From the NCBI RefSeq assembly GCF_001294625.1, contig NZ_CP012677.1, positions 3,906,001 to 3,970,000 on the forward strand: 64,000 nucleotides of DNA, written 5' to 3'. A program made the translations under genes and the position numbers. Source of the stretch: Arthrobacter alpinus. Its GTDB lineage: Bacteria; Actinomycetota; Actinomycetes; Actinomycetales; Micrococcaceae. This document shows, piece by piece, positions 32,865-41,762 of this stretch. The notes beneath the pieces are model-generated. The model was not told the origin of the DNA. It made no database searches and saw only the letters and a program-made list of their open reading frames with translations. Numbering within the stretch: position 1 is the first letter of the stretch; each line of letters starts with the position of its first letter.

Positions 32865-33491
32865 CTACGTGCTGGTGCCTTGGGAAACTTGCTGCCTATT
32901 TTGAGCCCGTCGCGGGGCCCAATACACTCCGTCGATTCTCATGATGGCCAAGAGTCCACCCGTCCACAAAAGTGTTGAGGCAAGAATCAAAACATCCGCT
33001 AAGGTGCCTGTACCAGCCAGAATTGACAGCACCGTCCAAATGGTTGCACCAATGGCTGCGAGGCAGAAAACTGTTGCCGTCATAATCATGGATCGCTGCG
33101 TCGGTAGGTGAGTTCCTTGGCTGGCAGGAAGCTGCGATTCTTCTTTGAAGAGATTCCCCATGAATATGCCAGCGAACGCAGGGTAGTAGGCATAGCCTGC
33201 TCGGGGGTCGATGAACTGTATGGCTACCGCTATAAGAATGAAGACACCCACGACGGCGTAAAGGAAGCGCGAGGTGCGCCTGACCGATTTCACGCCAAAG
33301 TAGTCGTTCCGAAGAAGCACGATGGCCCTAGCGAGGACAACCCCCGCCAACACTATTCCAATGACCACGCCCACTGCCGTGTCACTGCCAGACTTCGGTA
33401 AGACAAGCAACAGGACCAGCGTGAACAATGACAGCAACGCCATCACGACAGCGCCGCCAATCCTGAACTGAACCTCTCGATTTGATCGCAT
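32865..33491 (-). CDS. Multi-pass membrane protein
   Basis: 208 residues with about six hydrophobic helices (for example VVMALLSLFTLVLLLVL, VVIGIVLAGVVLARAIVLL, LYAVVGVFILIAVAIQF). No transport or enzyme motif is visible, and the C-terminus is polar. It is followed upstream by a small membrane protein gene on the same strand. Function unknown. Confidence 0.7.
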   Translation of the reverse strand: MRSNREVQFRIGGAVVMALLSLFTLVLLLVLPKSGSDTAVGVVIGIVLAGVVLARAIVLLRNDYFGVKSVRRTSRFLYAVVGVFILIAVAIQFIDPRAGYAYYPAFAGIFMGNLFKEESQLPASQGTHLPTQRSMIMTATVFCLAAIGATIWTVLSILAGTGTLADVLILASTLLWTGGLLAIMRIDGVYWAPRRAQNRQQVSQGTST

Positions 33492-33560
33492 GCCCCATCG
33501 TCACCATGAACCTGGGCACCTGTCAACGATTATCAGTGTCGGCATCGACCCTGTCTGCAG

Positions 33561-33743
33561 CTAGCGACCTCGATGCCGCCTTGACCGTTCCAGGAGAAAG
33601 ACAATTACGAATGCGGCGACCATGACTATGAACATCCCGGTGATCAGTGGTTGCACCAGATCTGGAACCATTAGGGCGAGAACGCCCAGAACGGCTATTA
33701 GGAGGACGGCAGGGCCAAGGATCGACAATCTCAGTCTTATCAT
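33561..33743 (-). CDS. Small two-helix membrane protein
   Basis: 60 residues from an ATG with CAGGAGAGC upstream. Two hydrophobic helices (LGPAVLLIAVLGVLALMV and GMFIVMVAAFVIVFLLE) end in a basic tail RSRRHRGR. No family recognised. Confidence 0.6.
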   Translation of the reverse strand: MIRLRLSILGPAVLLIAVLGVLALMVPDLVQPLITGMFIVMVAAFVIVFLLERSRRHRGR

Positions 33744-33931
33744 GCTGCTCTCCTGAAAATCCCGAACGAGGACCGGCTCTCACGTGCGTTGGTGCCAACG
33801 GTAACCCGGTGGCGAGGTACCCCGCTACGGTGATGTCGCCAATTCACTTCCTTGAATCTCCCGACCGACGAACCAGCGTCTCGCAGAAGGTTCCGCTTAT
33901 GGGCCGGTGAAGAACGGGATGCGCAACTTGC

Positions 33932-34504
33932 TCAAGCTCGTGGGGCAGCTGTCCAGGGAATCGTCCCTCGGCGTTCGGCGGTGAGGTCGTCGAGTAGGTC
34001 GTCAATGCGGTGGTTGAAGGTGGTGACTTGTTGGTTGAGGAGTCGGTTCTTCTCGCGGAGCCGTTCGATTTCTAAGTTCTCCGCCGTCGTTGAGGGGGCT
34101 TCTGTTGGATCCGCGGTGCGGATCTGTTCCCCGAGGCAGTGCTCGTGGCGCTTCTTCAGTTCGGCAAGATCTTGGCGTAGCCGTTTGATGGTCTGATGCG
34201 CTAGGGCTATTTCCGCCTGAAGTGCTGTTCGTCCGGGTGCACCGTTCGTTGGGAGTCTTTGTCCTGGGGTGTGGGCGTCGGCCTGGGTCTGGCGGGCGGC
34301 TTCGAGCTGGTGCAGAAGGGTCTCGTGGGAGTAGATGAAGTTGCGGCTGACGCCTGCGGCGCCTGCAACGGCGGTGATGGTGATGAGTGTCCCGTCCAAA
34401 AGAAATCTGTTGATGGTAGATGCAGTCGCGGCCTGTTTTCTGTCGGCTTCCCGCTGGCGGGCAGAGACCATGTTGGCGAACGGGGCGCCCTCCATTCTTG
34501 TCAT
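33932..34504 (-). CDS. tnpC: Tn554-type transposition protein C (DUF6262-like)
   Basis: 190 residues. A helical N-terminus (about 15-75) contains the VAGAAGVSRNFIYSH helix-turn-helix pattern, and a long coiled-coil follows (LAHQTIKRLRQDLAELKKRH). The start overlaps the tnpB stop by 4 bp. In Tn554-like elements the third protein affects orientation and efficiency of insertion. Confidence 0.82.
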   Translation of the reverse strand: MTRMEGAPFANMVSARQREADRKQAATASTINRFLLDGTLITITAVAGAAGVSRNFIYSHETLLHQLEAARQTQADAHTPGQRLPTNGAPGRTALQAEIALAHQTIKRLRQDLAELKKRHEHCLGEQIRTADPTEAPSTTAENLEIERLREKNRLLNQQVTTFNHRIDDLLDDLTAERRGTIPWTAAPRA

Positions 34505-36954
34505 GGTCGATCCTTGACGGTCAGAGGGAGGTGCTGGCCTGGTCGCGCTATTAGCCGGGATGTTCGCAAGATGGTTGCCGCCTCGGTTATTGCCTGCCTG
34601 TCGGGTTCTGGCAGGAGGGCAAGGTCTGTGCGCATGCGGTCAACGATTTGCTTGAAGTCTTCTACTTGGCCGTCAAAGTTCGCGATGGCGTAGGGCGGGG
34701 CGTTGAGGCGGCGGGCTTGGGCTGCGTTGGTTTTCAGCTCCACGAGGTGTCGTTCGATATCGGGAAGGTAGGAGGGATCTGGGCGATAGAACGTGCACCC
34801 GGAGCATTGAAAGCGGATGGGGCAGGCGTTGCCGCCAGCCTTGACGTTGGATGGCTCGGTGCACCCACCGTAGGGCACCGCGATGGAGGCAAGGCCGCGC
34901 CGCCCGGGTGAGAGGCCTATTTTGTCGCCGTTCCGGTCATAGGTGAGAGGGGCGAGGAGGTTTGCCGCGGCACGTTTGCGGCTGTCGTTGACTTGGTAGT
35001 AGCCCATGGTGGTGCGGACGTCTTCGTGATCGAGTAGATCCCGAAGTTCGTCCGGGGCGGTTCCGTTGTCGACATGCCGCTGGGCATAGGAATGGCGGAA
35101 ATCGTGGGGACGGATGCCACCGAACCCAAAGTCGACCGGGACCCCATGGAGGTCTTTGATGGGCCCCTCCATTGTCGGGACGTCGTGGATAAGCCGCCGC
35201 AGGGCGCCATAGAGCAGTCCGTAGCTGGCGAACTTGTCAGATCTGGCGGGCATTGGGCTGGGAAACAGCCATTGTGATTCAGCCACGGGACCGTTCATCC
35301 TGCTGTCGAGCCAGCTAGTGATGGCGTCGGCGGTTTCTTCTTGGATTGGTAGTCTGCGGTTCAGCCGTCCTGCTTTGTGGTTGTCATAGACCAATATCCA
35401 GTCACCGTGCCGGTCACGCTGGAGACAGCCCCGGTGCAGACTGACCACTTCGTTGGGGCGGCGACCGGTGTCGATGAGCACGGCCAACATGGCAATGGCC
35501 ATGTCCCTGTTGGGGTAAGGGGCGAGGTCTTGAAGATTGTTGCGAAGATGTGCAACGGCGGCCACGGGCAGGGCCCTGCCTTGGTCATTGTCCCCGCGAT
35601 AGGTGCGGGAGTGGGTTGGGGGTTTATGGAGGCGAGGGTTGTAGCTAAAGGCGCGGGGAACGTGGTCCCAGACGCTGGATCGGTGCCCGGTTTCCAGAAT
35701 GTGCCGCCAGAGCCGGAATACCCCCTTGGCGCCTCCATAGTTGGGCCACTGCCTGTTCATAGCGTTGATGATAGCGCTCATATGCGAGGGTCCAAGGAGG
35801 CGTGGATCGTGCCCCTGATCAGAGCATTGACCACCCAGGACTTCCGAGGCCAGCACCGAGATACGGTATCCGGTCAGGGCGTCCCCTCGTCTGGGCAAGA
35901 TCGTCAGCAGCCAATTCCGGTAGCCGTCACGGAGCCAGCGCTGCGTGATTCGAGACAGGTCAAGGGGAGGCTTCTCAAACATTTCCCGCCTCACCGAGGC
36001 CGTCGTTCGCAGATTCAGATCGTTGAGGTAGATCAGGTTTTCATGATGAGGGTCGTAGCCTTTATAGCGACGTTCCTCCCTGACAAGGACTTCTCTGATG
36101 AAGCGGTACACGGAGCGGCTGTTCTTGTTGACCGATCCGACTGCCTTCTCGATGGTTGCAAGGAGGGAGACGGATTTCCACTGAGCGCCTTTGTTAATCA
36201 GGTCCCGGTAGGTCCTGACCTGCACTGGTCCACGGGCGAGGTCGAGGTGTGCCTGGATGACGTACTTGACTTCTGTCTGCATGCGCGGGTTCAAGCGTCC
36301 GATCCGGAGCATGAACGGAGGATCTACATGGTCTGACAGCCATCGGAGTGCGCTCTGCTCGTCGAGGATCTCTCCGCGGCTGCGTCGGGCAGCGAGCTGG
36401 TAGCGGTGGTTCCAGCACAGAAGCAGGTCGACCCGGGGGTTATCAGCGCTGATCGGGCACCCGGCGGCCACGCAGGGTACAAAGGCCTTGGGCGTGGAGG
36501 TGGTGAAATTGAGCCAATCCCGAACGTCGGCTTGTGTCTTGCTCACCTTGAACAGGGAGTAATGAGACCGACACAGGCCCTGGCTGAACTGGTTACGGCC
36601 GCAGCGGATCCCGTTCCGGGCAAGAACACAGTCCCGCTGGATTGGCGGTTCATGCCCGGTTTTTGATACTACGAAGGCGGCATCTTTTGGATTCGCACCG
36701 TATTGCTGGCAGCTGTGGCATGTCCTTTGGCCGTCAAGGAAGGTGTGACACCCACCCTTGGAACAGGTGACGACGGAAAATCTGCCGGTATCCGGCAGCG
36801 GCGCCAGAATCCCGGTATTTGCATCCCATTCCCCCGCAAGCCAGTCTGAGGGAAGCTGATCTTCTAAAAATGAGATCCAGCTGCGGCGGTCCGGAACAAT
36901 ATGCGGCTGCAGCGGAGTAACGCGGGCGACAGCGGCCGCGCCGTGGCCGGCCAT
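34501..36954 (-). CDS. tnpB: Tn554-type tyrosine recombinase B
   Basis: 817 residues. A Cys-rich N-terminal half includes HTFLDGQRTCHSCQQYG and further Cys/His groups, likely zinc fingers. The catalytic domain has IDTGRRPNEVVSL (Arg), RPHDFRHSYAQRH (His-x-x-Arg) and LLDHEDVRTTMGYY (His and Tyr). A C-terminal Cys cluster (CPIRFQCSGCTFY) follows. The size and zinc regions match TnpB of Tn554-family elements. It overlaps tnpA by 1 bp (TGATG). Confidence 0.9.
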   Translation of the reverse strand: MAGHGAAAVARVTPLQPHIVPDRRSWISFLEDQLPSDWLAGEWDANTGILAPLPDTGRFSVVTCSKGGCHTFLDGQRTCHSCQQYGANPKDAAFVVSKTGHEPPIQRDCVLARNGIRCGRNQFSQGLCRSHYSLFKVSKTQADVRDWLNFTTSTPKAFVPCVAAGCPISADNPRVDLLLCWNHRYQLAARRSRGEILDEQSALRWLSDHVDPPFMLRIGRLNPRMQTEVKYVIQAHLDLARGPVQVRTYRDLINKGAQWKSVSLLATIEKAVGSVNKNSRSVYRFIREVLVREERRYKGYDPHHENLIYLNDLNLRTTASVRREMFEKPPLDLSRITQRWLRDGYRNWLLTILPRRGDALTGYRISVLASEVLGGQCSDQGHDPRLLGPSHMSAIINAMNRQWPNYGGAKGVFRLWRHILETGHRSSVWDHVPRAFSYNPRLHKPPTHSRTYRGDNDQGRALPVAAVAHLRNNLQDLAPYPNRDMAIAMLAVLIDTGRRPNEVVSLHRGCLQRDRHGDWILVYDNHKAGRLNRRLPIQEETADAITSWLDSRMNGPVAESQWLFPSPMPARSDKFASYGLLYGALRRLIHDVPTMEGPIKDLHGVPVDFGFGGIRPHDFRHSYAQRHVDNGTAPDELRDLLDHEDVRTTMGYYQVNDSRKRAAANLLAPLTYDRNGDKIGLSPGRRGLASIAVPYGGCTEPSNVKAGGNACPIRFQCSGCTFYRPDPSYLPDIERHLVELKTNAAQARRLNAPPYAIANFDGQVEDFKQIVDRMRTDLALLPEPDRQAITEAATILRTSRLIARPGQHLPLTVKDRP

Positions 36955-38120
36955 CAGCGGCCATTCTCGTCACCAGTGCCGGGCAGGGAAGCATTGCCAA
37001 CGGCAGCGCGCAGATCTTCCGCGCGGGAATGAGCATAGATGCTGGTAGCTTCCAAGGAAGCGTGTCCGAGCAGGACCCTCACGGTGTCAAGGTCCAGCCG
37101 TGGAGTGTCAATGCCTCGTAACCACATAGTGGCCCGAGTATGACGGAGCATATGAGGCCGGACCCTGGTCGAGACGGATTTCGAGATGCGGTGGAACAGA
37201 TCCACTACGCCCGCATAGCTCATGGAAGCTCCGCGCGAACTCCGGTAGAGATTGACGAACACGTGAGGATTGGCGTCGATACCCAGAATGTCCCGGCGTT
37301 CCAGAAGGTAGTCCTCGTAGGAAAAAACCACCCGGTCAGGCACCGGTACCCAGCGATGCCCGGTTTTCGCACGGGCCCCGTTGAGGACCTCGTTCGAGCG
37401 GACATGGATATGTGGGCCCCTAATCCGACAGCCCAGGCCGGAATTTTCGCCTAGGAAATGGAGATCCTGCCGAAAGAGCGCCAGTGCCTCACCGATCCGC
37501 AGTCCTGTGAAAAACAACAAGTCAACAAGGAAGCGGTCCCGAGCAGCCAACTCCAGATCCAGCAACGCCGCCCGGGCTTGCGCGGATTCGATCCATTCCG
37601 GAGCCGGAGTTTCCTCGTTCCTGCGGGCCTGCAGTTCAGGGACTTTGACCTGGCGGACCCGTCCCTGCTCACCGCCATAGACGCCGGCAGCAATATACCG
37701 GGATTCATAGATCAACCCGGACAGGGCCGGCTCGACCACGGCGGCGGCTTCGGCCCACTTGTAGAACTCGACCACCGCCGTCATCCAGGCGTCCACTGTT
37801 CCTGCCTTGCGGGGCCGTGGCCCGCCCTTCGCTCCCGAGCAGGGGGTGGCGACCACCGCGGTTTTCCACTCGACGAGATCAGTGAGGCGCACCTGTCGCC
37901 AGTCCCTCCCGGAAGCGACCGACCAGCTCAGATAGGGCGCAAGACGGAGTCCGTAAGCTCGGACCGTATTCGGTGACTTACCCGCCGCGGCAAGGAACCG
38001 CAGCCAGCGCGTGGATTCCTCGTGAATGTCACCCTCGGATGATTCGATGATCAGTACCGCGTCCCCCGTCGAGGGCAGCACGGCGCGGCTTAACATGAAA
38101 GCAAGGGCGGAAGATGCCAT
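36954..38120 (-). CDS. tnpA: Tn554-type tyrosine recombinase A
   Basis: 388 residues from an ATG at 38120; a TTG at 38180 is also in frame and neither has a clear ribosome site. It has an N-terminal SAM-like domain (STRWLRFLAAAGKSPNTVRA) and a catalytic domain with FTGLRIGEAL (Arg), RPHMLRHTRAT (His, Arg) and LGHASLEATSIYAHS (His, Tyr). With tnpB and tnpC it forms the three-gene set of a Tn554-like transposon, which integrates without short target duplications. Confidence 0.9.
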   Translation of the reverse strand: MASSALAFMLSRAVLPSTGDAVLIIESSEGDIHEESTRWLRFLAAAGKSPNTVRAYGLRLAPYLSWSVASGRDWRQVRLTDLVEWKTAVVATPCSGAKGGPRPRKAGTVDAWMTAVVEFYKWAEAAAVVEPALSGLIYESRYIAAGVYGGEQGRVRQVKVPELQARRNEETPAPEWIESAQARAALLDLELAARDRFLVDLLFFTGLRIGEALALFRQDLHFLGENSGLGCRIRGPHIHVRSNEVLNGARAKTGHRWVPVPDRVVFSYEDYLLERRDILGIDANPHVFVNLYRSSRGASMSYAGVVDLFHRISKSVSTRVRPHMLRHTRATMWLRGIDTPRLDLDTVRVLLGHASLEATSIYAHSRAEDLRAAVGNASLPGTGDENGR

Positions 38121-38203
38121 AGCAATATCAGTACCAAACCCCGATGACGGCAAGAAGACGATCGAACGAACGTGAGGCAATCAGCTGGTGAACCCTGACG
38201 TGC

Positions 38204-38347
38204 ATGACAGTCAACCAACACCCTCAGATAACCATCATTGTGGTGGATGATCACTTCCACTGGGCCGGCCTGCAGCCAGAGCGCATCGCCGAAGCGGCAG
38301 CCCTGCACGCAGCCACCCTCACCACCGCAACCGGTAGCGGAAAGTAG
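38204..38347 (+). CDS. Small hypothetical plasmid protein
   Basis: 47 residues (MTVNQHPQITIIVVDDHFHW and on), ending in TAG 9 bp before the next ATG. It begins with a hydrophobic strand and then an Ala-rich helix. It is probably the first gene of the operon to 39454. It is the closest plus-strand gene to the transposon end, so the insertion may have removed its upstream region. Confidence 0.55.
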   Translation: MTVNQHPQITIIVVDDHFHWAGLQPERIAEAAALHAATLTTATGSGK

Positions 38348-38356
38348 GGGAGTGGC

Positions 38357-38653
38357 ATGGACGAGGAAGAGCTGGCCGCTTTCATTACCCGCGACGCTCT
38401 GGCCTGGCGTATCTGGATGAATGGCTACGAACACGGTTTGGCCCATGGACATCAGGACGAGCGGGCCGGGATGGAAGACCTTGCCGACCTGGTAGCGCGC
38501 CGGCAACTGGTCCTGGAGCAGTGCAGGGACCACGTTGTGGCGGAGCGGGCCAACACCCTAACCATGGCTGAGGTCCGCCAATCCAGGGACCGCACCAGTA
38601 TCGGCAACTACCTCGGCGGAGAGGTGCCGTGGGATAAGGAAAGCCATGAGTAA
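38357..38653 (+). CDS. Hypothetical plasmid protein
   Basis: 98 residues from an ATG with GGGGAG upstream. Mostly helical, acidic start (MDEEELAAFITRDALAWRIW), His-rich middle (HGLAHGHQDERAG). No family recognised. It overlaps the next gene by 8 bp. Confidence 0.65.
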   Translation: MDEEELAAFITRDALAWRIWMNGYEHGLAHGHQDERAGMEDLADLVARRQLVLEQCRDHVVAERANTLTMAEVRQSRDRTSIGNYLGGEVPWDKESHE

Positions 38654-38912
38654 GAACAAGCCCTCGTCCTTTGCACCCTATTTCACTGCTACTGATGCGG
38701 ATCAGGTCCGGGCAGCCTTCCTGGCCACTGGCCAGCTCGAGGGCTACGCCTCCCTCTCCGAGTTGATCGAGGCCGCCACTTTGAAGGAAGTCCGGCGTCT
38801 CCAGCGCAAGTACCACAAGGGCCGACCCTGGGAGGGTGCCAGTCCCGGGAGCCTGCGCCCGGGACAACGCACCCGAGCAGAACAAAGCACAGAGCACCAA
38901 GACAGGCCATGA
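38646..38912 (+). CDS. ParB-like centromere-binding protein of plasmid type
   Basis: 88 residues. ATDADQVRAAFLATGQLEGY then LSELIEAATLKEVRRLQRKY is the pattern of small plasmid ParB-like proteins in actinobacteria, predicted to be an RHH fold. The C-terminus is polar. No parA gene is adjacent; the Tn554-like element lies upstream, so a parA could have been displaced or lost. It overlaps the following gene by 4 bp. Confidence 0.6.
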   Translation: MSKNKPSSFAPYFTATDADQVRAAFLATGQLEGYASLSELIEAATLKEVRRLQRKYHKGRPWEGASPGSLRPGQRTRAEQSTEHQDRP

Positions 38913-39454
38913 AGATCGAACGGGCCCGCCTGTCAGAGACACCCGTCCTGGCCTGGACTGCCGCCCAGGCCCTCGCGGCTGAATCAGGCAAGGACGGCAT
39001 TCGCCGTCGCGCCCAAGGCCAGTACCTGATGCATCTCTACTCACTTGCCTTGCTGGTTTGCGGTGGAAGGCTGTGGCATTGGGAGAACAAGACGATCATT
39101 GCCATCCAGCACAAGAAACCACCGACCCGGTGGAGGTGGCTCGCACCAGCTGGCCTCTGTGCGATCGCGGGAATAGCCCTGTCCGCGTGGATCTCCAACG
39201 CGGCCACCATCCGGCACTGGAGATCATCGCTGCCCGAGAGGGAGGCGTACAAAGTCTCCTACCTCGCCATGTACCCGCAAACCCGTCAAGGACTCGCCTT
39301 CGCCAAGGCAGCCATAGAACACGTGGCCCCGGCAGGAGCGTCGCTCTACGCCGAAACGCGCAGCGAAAGTCACCAAGCCATCTACGCCCGCCGCGGCCTC
39401 CACCTGCTCCCGACCGCCGACGGCACACCCATCCTGGCCATGGGCACCCGCTAA
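38909..39454 (+). CDS. Hypothetical protein, possibly GNAT-like
   Basis: 181 residues. A hydrophobic helix (WRWLAPAGLCAIAGIALSAW) interrupts the middle. The last 60 residues (GLAFAKAAIEHVAPAGASLY, then AIYARRGLHLLP) resemble the end of GNAT acetyltransferases, but the acetyl-CoA loop is not clear. It is the last gene of the small plasmid operon. Confidence 0.45.
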   Translation: MKIERARLSETPVLAWTAAQALAAESGKDGIRRRAQGQYLMHLYSLALLVCGGRLWHWENKTIIAIQHKKPPTRWRWLAPAGLCAIAGIALSAWISNAATIRHWRSSLPEREAYKVSYLAMYPQTRQGLAFAKAAIEHVAPAGASLYAETRSESHQAIYARRGLHLLPTADGTPILAMGTR

Positions 39455-39551
39455 GCAAAGCAGCAGACGGCCGCCGCAACAGGCACCCGGTGCTGGTGCG
39501 GTAGACGGCGGATGAGTCCCCAAAATACTTGCGCCGGAATGACGCCCATTA

Positions 39552-39590
39552 AGTAGTATTCGTAGTAGTATTACTACTACGAATACTACT
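39552..39590. promoter_or_regulatory. Perfect 39-bp palindrome, kfrA operator
   Basis: Arms 39552-39570 and 39572-39590 are exact 19-bp complements around one T. The arms are AGTAGTATT, CG, then TAGTAGTA. The palindrome ends 13 bp before the kfrA GTG, where KfrA is known to repress its own gene on IncP plasmids. Confidence 0.85.
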
Positions 39591-39603
39591 AAGGAGAGAC
39601 GCC

Positions 39604-40230
39604 GTGGCCGAACAGTCAGTCAAGGATCGCGTGTACGCCGCCGCCGAGCGCATCAGCGCCGAGCGCAACCCCACGGTCGCCACCGTGCGCGAAGCCGCCG
39701 GCGTGTCCAACGCCGACGCGACCCGGTTCTTGAAGGAATGGCGGACCGAGCGCGACAGCGCCGGCTCGAAGATCGCCGCCACACCGACCAGCATCACCGA
39801 GCAGGCGTTGCGCCTTGCCGGCACCGTCTGGGAGGAAGCTGTCCGCACCGCGACAGCCGAGCATGCCATCATCGAAAAAGCATGGCGGGACGAGAAAGCC
39901 CACAAAGACCGCGAAATCAACGAACTCGCCACCGATCTCGACACCGCAACCCGCATACACCAAGAAACCGTCAAAGAACTAAAAACTCAGGTGGAGGAAA
40001 GCAACCAGGCCGCCCGCGACAACGCCGCCGCCGCGGCAGAGGCCCGCGAACAACTCGCCGTGGCCGCCCGTGAACACGCCGATAAAATAGCGGAGTTCAA
40101 GAGCCAGCTCGCCGAAGCCCGCGCAACCGTCACAACGCTCCAACAAACACAGGACGCGCTCATCGCCCGCATCCAACCAACGACGGAACCGACGGCCGTG
40201 CCGTCGAGTGGCGATTCGCAGAGAGAGTAG
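39604..40230 (+). CDS. kfrA: KfrA-like plasmid DNA-binding protein
   Basis: 208 residues from a GTG preceded by AAGGAGAG. The N-terminal KfrA domain (about 5-65) contains TVATVREAAGVSNADATRFL, a helix-turn-helix. The rest is a long coiled-coil (about 85-190). KfrA binds its operator and helps plasmid stability or partition through filament-like structures. It supports a plasmid origin for this stretch. Confidence 0.88.
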   Translation: MAEQSVKDRVYAAAERISAERNPTVATVREAAGVSNADATRFLKEWRTERDSAGSKIAATPTSITEQALRLAGTVWEEAVRTATAEHAIIEKAWRDEKAHKDREINELATDLDTATRIHQETVKELKTQVEESNQAARDNAAAAAEAREQLAVAAREHADKIAEFKSQLAEARATVTTLQQTQDALIARIQPTTEPTAVPSSGDSQRE

Positions 40231-40395
40231 CTCGGGACGCCAGCGTGGGCATTGGTCGTCACCGAACGGGCCAGCTGCCGCAGTCTCGCCTTCGCTGGCA
40301 GAGCGGTTGTGTCGGGGTTCGGGCCGTGGAGTACATAAGATCAGAGGTACACCATTGAACAGGTGTCCACTGTTTCTTTTTCTGGGGGGTTTTCC

Positions 40396-40533
40396 TTGTC
40401 CACGACGTTTGATGTGTTGCTTGATTCTTACCGTGGTTTGGCTGACTCGGAGAGGATGAAGGGCAGCTATTTTGAGCAGCTCGTTGAGCAGTATCTGAAG
40501 ACCGTCGAGGCTCAGACAGCCAGTGCTGGTTAA
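40396..40533 (+). pseudogene. 5' fragment of a large element helicase
   Basis: 45 codons from a TTG: MSTTFDVLLDSYRGLADSER, then GSYFEQLVEQYLKT. This is the typical start of the very large DEAD/DEAH helicases found on actinobacterial plasmids and integrative elements, which exceed 1500 residues. Here a TAA follows, so only the beginning is left. Confidence 0.55.
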
Positions 40534-40659
40534 GGTTCCTCTTCTTCGTCCCTTGTGGCTTGGATTCGTTTGAAAACCGCCTAAAACGCCGATTCTGGGT
40601 CTAATTGACCTGATTTTGGGCAGACTTCTCCCTACCCATCAGTTAAGTGCGATTTTCGC

Positions 40660-40815
40660 TTACTTACTCTGCTTGCGCTTCGCCTTGGCCAGGCGGACAG
40701 CGCGAGTGTTCACGCGGTCCGAGACCAAGGGAAGTAGCCGGGTCACAAACTGTCCGGCAGCGATTAGCAGAGCAGGTACGGACAGGTTCCCTGCAATGTC
40801 TGCGAGGATTTCCAA
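40660..40815 (-). CDS. Small hydrophobic peptide, candidate type I toxin
   Basis: 51 residues from a TTG with GGGAGGG upstream. One hydrophobic helix (SVPALLIAAGQFVTRLLPLV) is followed by a strongly basic tail (RAVRLAKAKRKQSK). The design is like Fst/Ldr-type membrane toxins. Two terminator-like hairpins lie on the upstream side. No toxicity can be read from sequence. Confidence 0.4.
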   Translation of the reverse strand: MEILADIAGNLSVPALLIAAGQFVTRLLPLVSDRVNTRAVRLAKAKRKQSK

Positions 40816-40862
40816 TGCGCACCCTCCCCTCAGGGTGAAGTCCAATTTTGGTTGGACGGTGA

Positions 40863-40882
40863 CCGCAGCAGAATCGCTGCGG
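40863..40882 (-). promoter_or_regulatory. Leader hairpin of the small hydrophobic peptide gene
   Basis: CCGCAGC and GCTGCGG pair around agaatc between the upstream terminator and the TTG start; it could affect translation. Confidence 0.35.
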
Positions 40883-40904
40883 AGTCGGGAATGAACGAGG
40901 GCAT

Positions 40905-40931
40905 AAAAAAGGCCGGTCAGAGAGACCGGCC
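40905..40931 (-). terminator. Intrinsic terminator upstream of the small peptide gene
   Basis: On the minus strand GGCCGGTC, TCTCT, GACCGGCC is followed by six T residues. It would end any transcript coming from the right before the peptide gene, making a short RNA. Confidence 0.7.
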
Positions 40932-40958
40932 CAGGTTGCCCAAACGTTCAGAAAACAG

Positions 40959-40987
40959 AAAAAACCCGATCAAAGATCAGGTTTTTT
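40959..40987. terminator. Bidirectional terminator
   Basis: AAAAAACC-c-GATC and GATC-a-GGTTTTTT pair around aaa, with A-rich and T-rich flanks in both directions. Confidence 0.65.
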
Positions 40988-41291
40988 GCGCAAGAATAGC
41001 GCACTTGTCAGTGTAGCAGCTTTAATGCGGAGTCGCGATGCAAGTTTCAAGGTAAGAATTTGATGAGACTTCTCGGAAGCGGCAGCAGCCATTAATGACC
41101 GTTTTTGACTGCGCAATCTGCTAAAGACGAACTTGATTGTGTTGCCGTCATTTACAGGTATCGCGGATTAGACGGGCGTTTGCGTCCTTGGACATGTATT
41201 GGTGCACGGCCTGGGCGGTGTTAATGAGGTATTTGATGTCGGTGAGTAGCTCGCTGTAGCCATCCGAGGCCCCCTCTGCAAACATGGCAGC

Positions 41292-41762
41292 ATGAACGTC
41301 GTCGCGCTTGTGGTTTCGGTTCTTGCTTTTCTCGCGGCTGCCGTGAGTGCCCTGTTCGCGCGCCAGCAGGTGCGTGTAGCGCAGTCCGCTTCACGTGCTC
41401 AATCGCTCCTCGCTGTTCTGGATTACCTACAGCGGCCCGACATTCGCGATTCAAGGCGGCAGATCCTCACAGTCTTGGTCACCATTCCCGCGTCAGCGTG
41501 GACGGAGGAACAATGCGCCACGGCCTCCAACGCAGCGGCCTCATATGACCTTATTGGGACACTGCTGCGCAGCGGAGTTGTCGACAGAGGTCCAATCATC
41601 CAAAGCTACGGAGCCAGCATCATTCGTTGCCACGAGGTATGTGGCCCCATGATAGAAGGCTTTCGCGGCAACATGACCGATGCCCTTGCTCGAAGTTACT
41701 GGGACGACTTTGATTGGCTGGCCGATGAAGCTCGCAAAGAGTTCGGGCATGCGGGTCTGTGA
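41292..41762 (+). CDS. Membrane-anchored hypothetical protein (DUF4760-like)
   Basis: 156 residues. One N-terminal helix (VVALVVSVLAFLAAAVSALF) is followed by a cytoplasmic helical domain (about 35-150). The layout resembles small membrane-anchored DUF4760-like proteins, a weak match by eye. The ribosome site is not obvious. Not known. Confidence 0.5.
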   Translation: MNVVALVVSVLAFLAAAVSALFARQQVRVAQSASRAQSLLAVLDYLQRPDIRDSRRQILTVLVTIPASAWTEEQCATASNAAASYDLIGTLLRSGVVDRGPIIQSYGASIIRCHEVCGPMIEGFRGNMTDALARSYWDDFDWLADEARKEFGHAGL

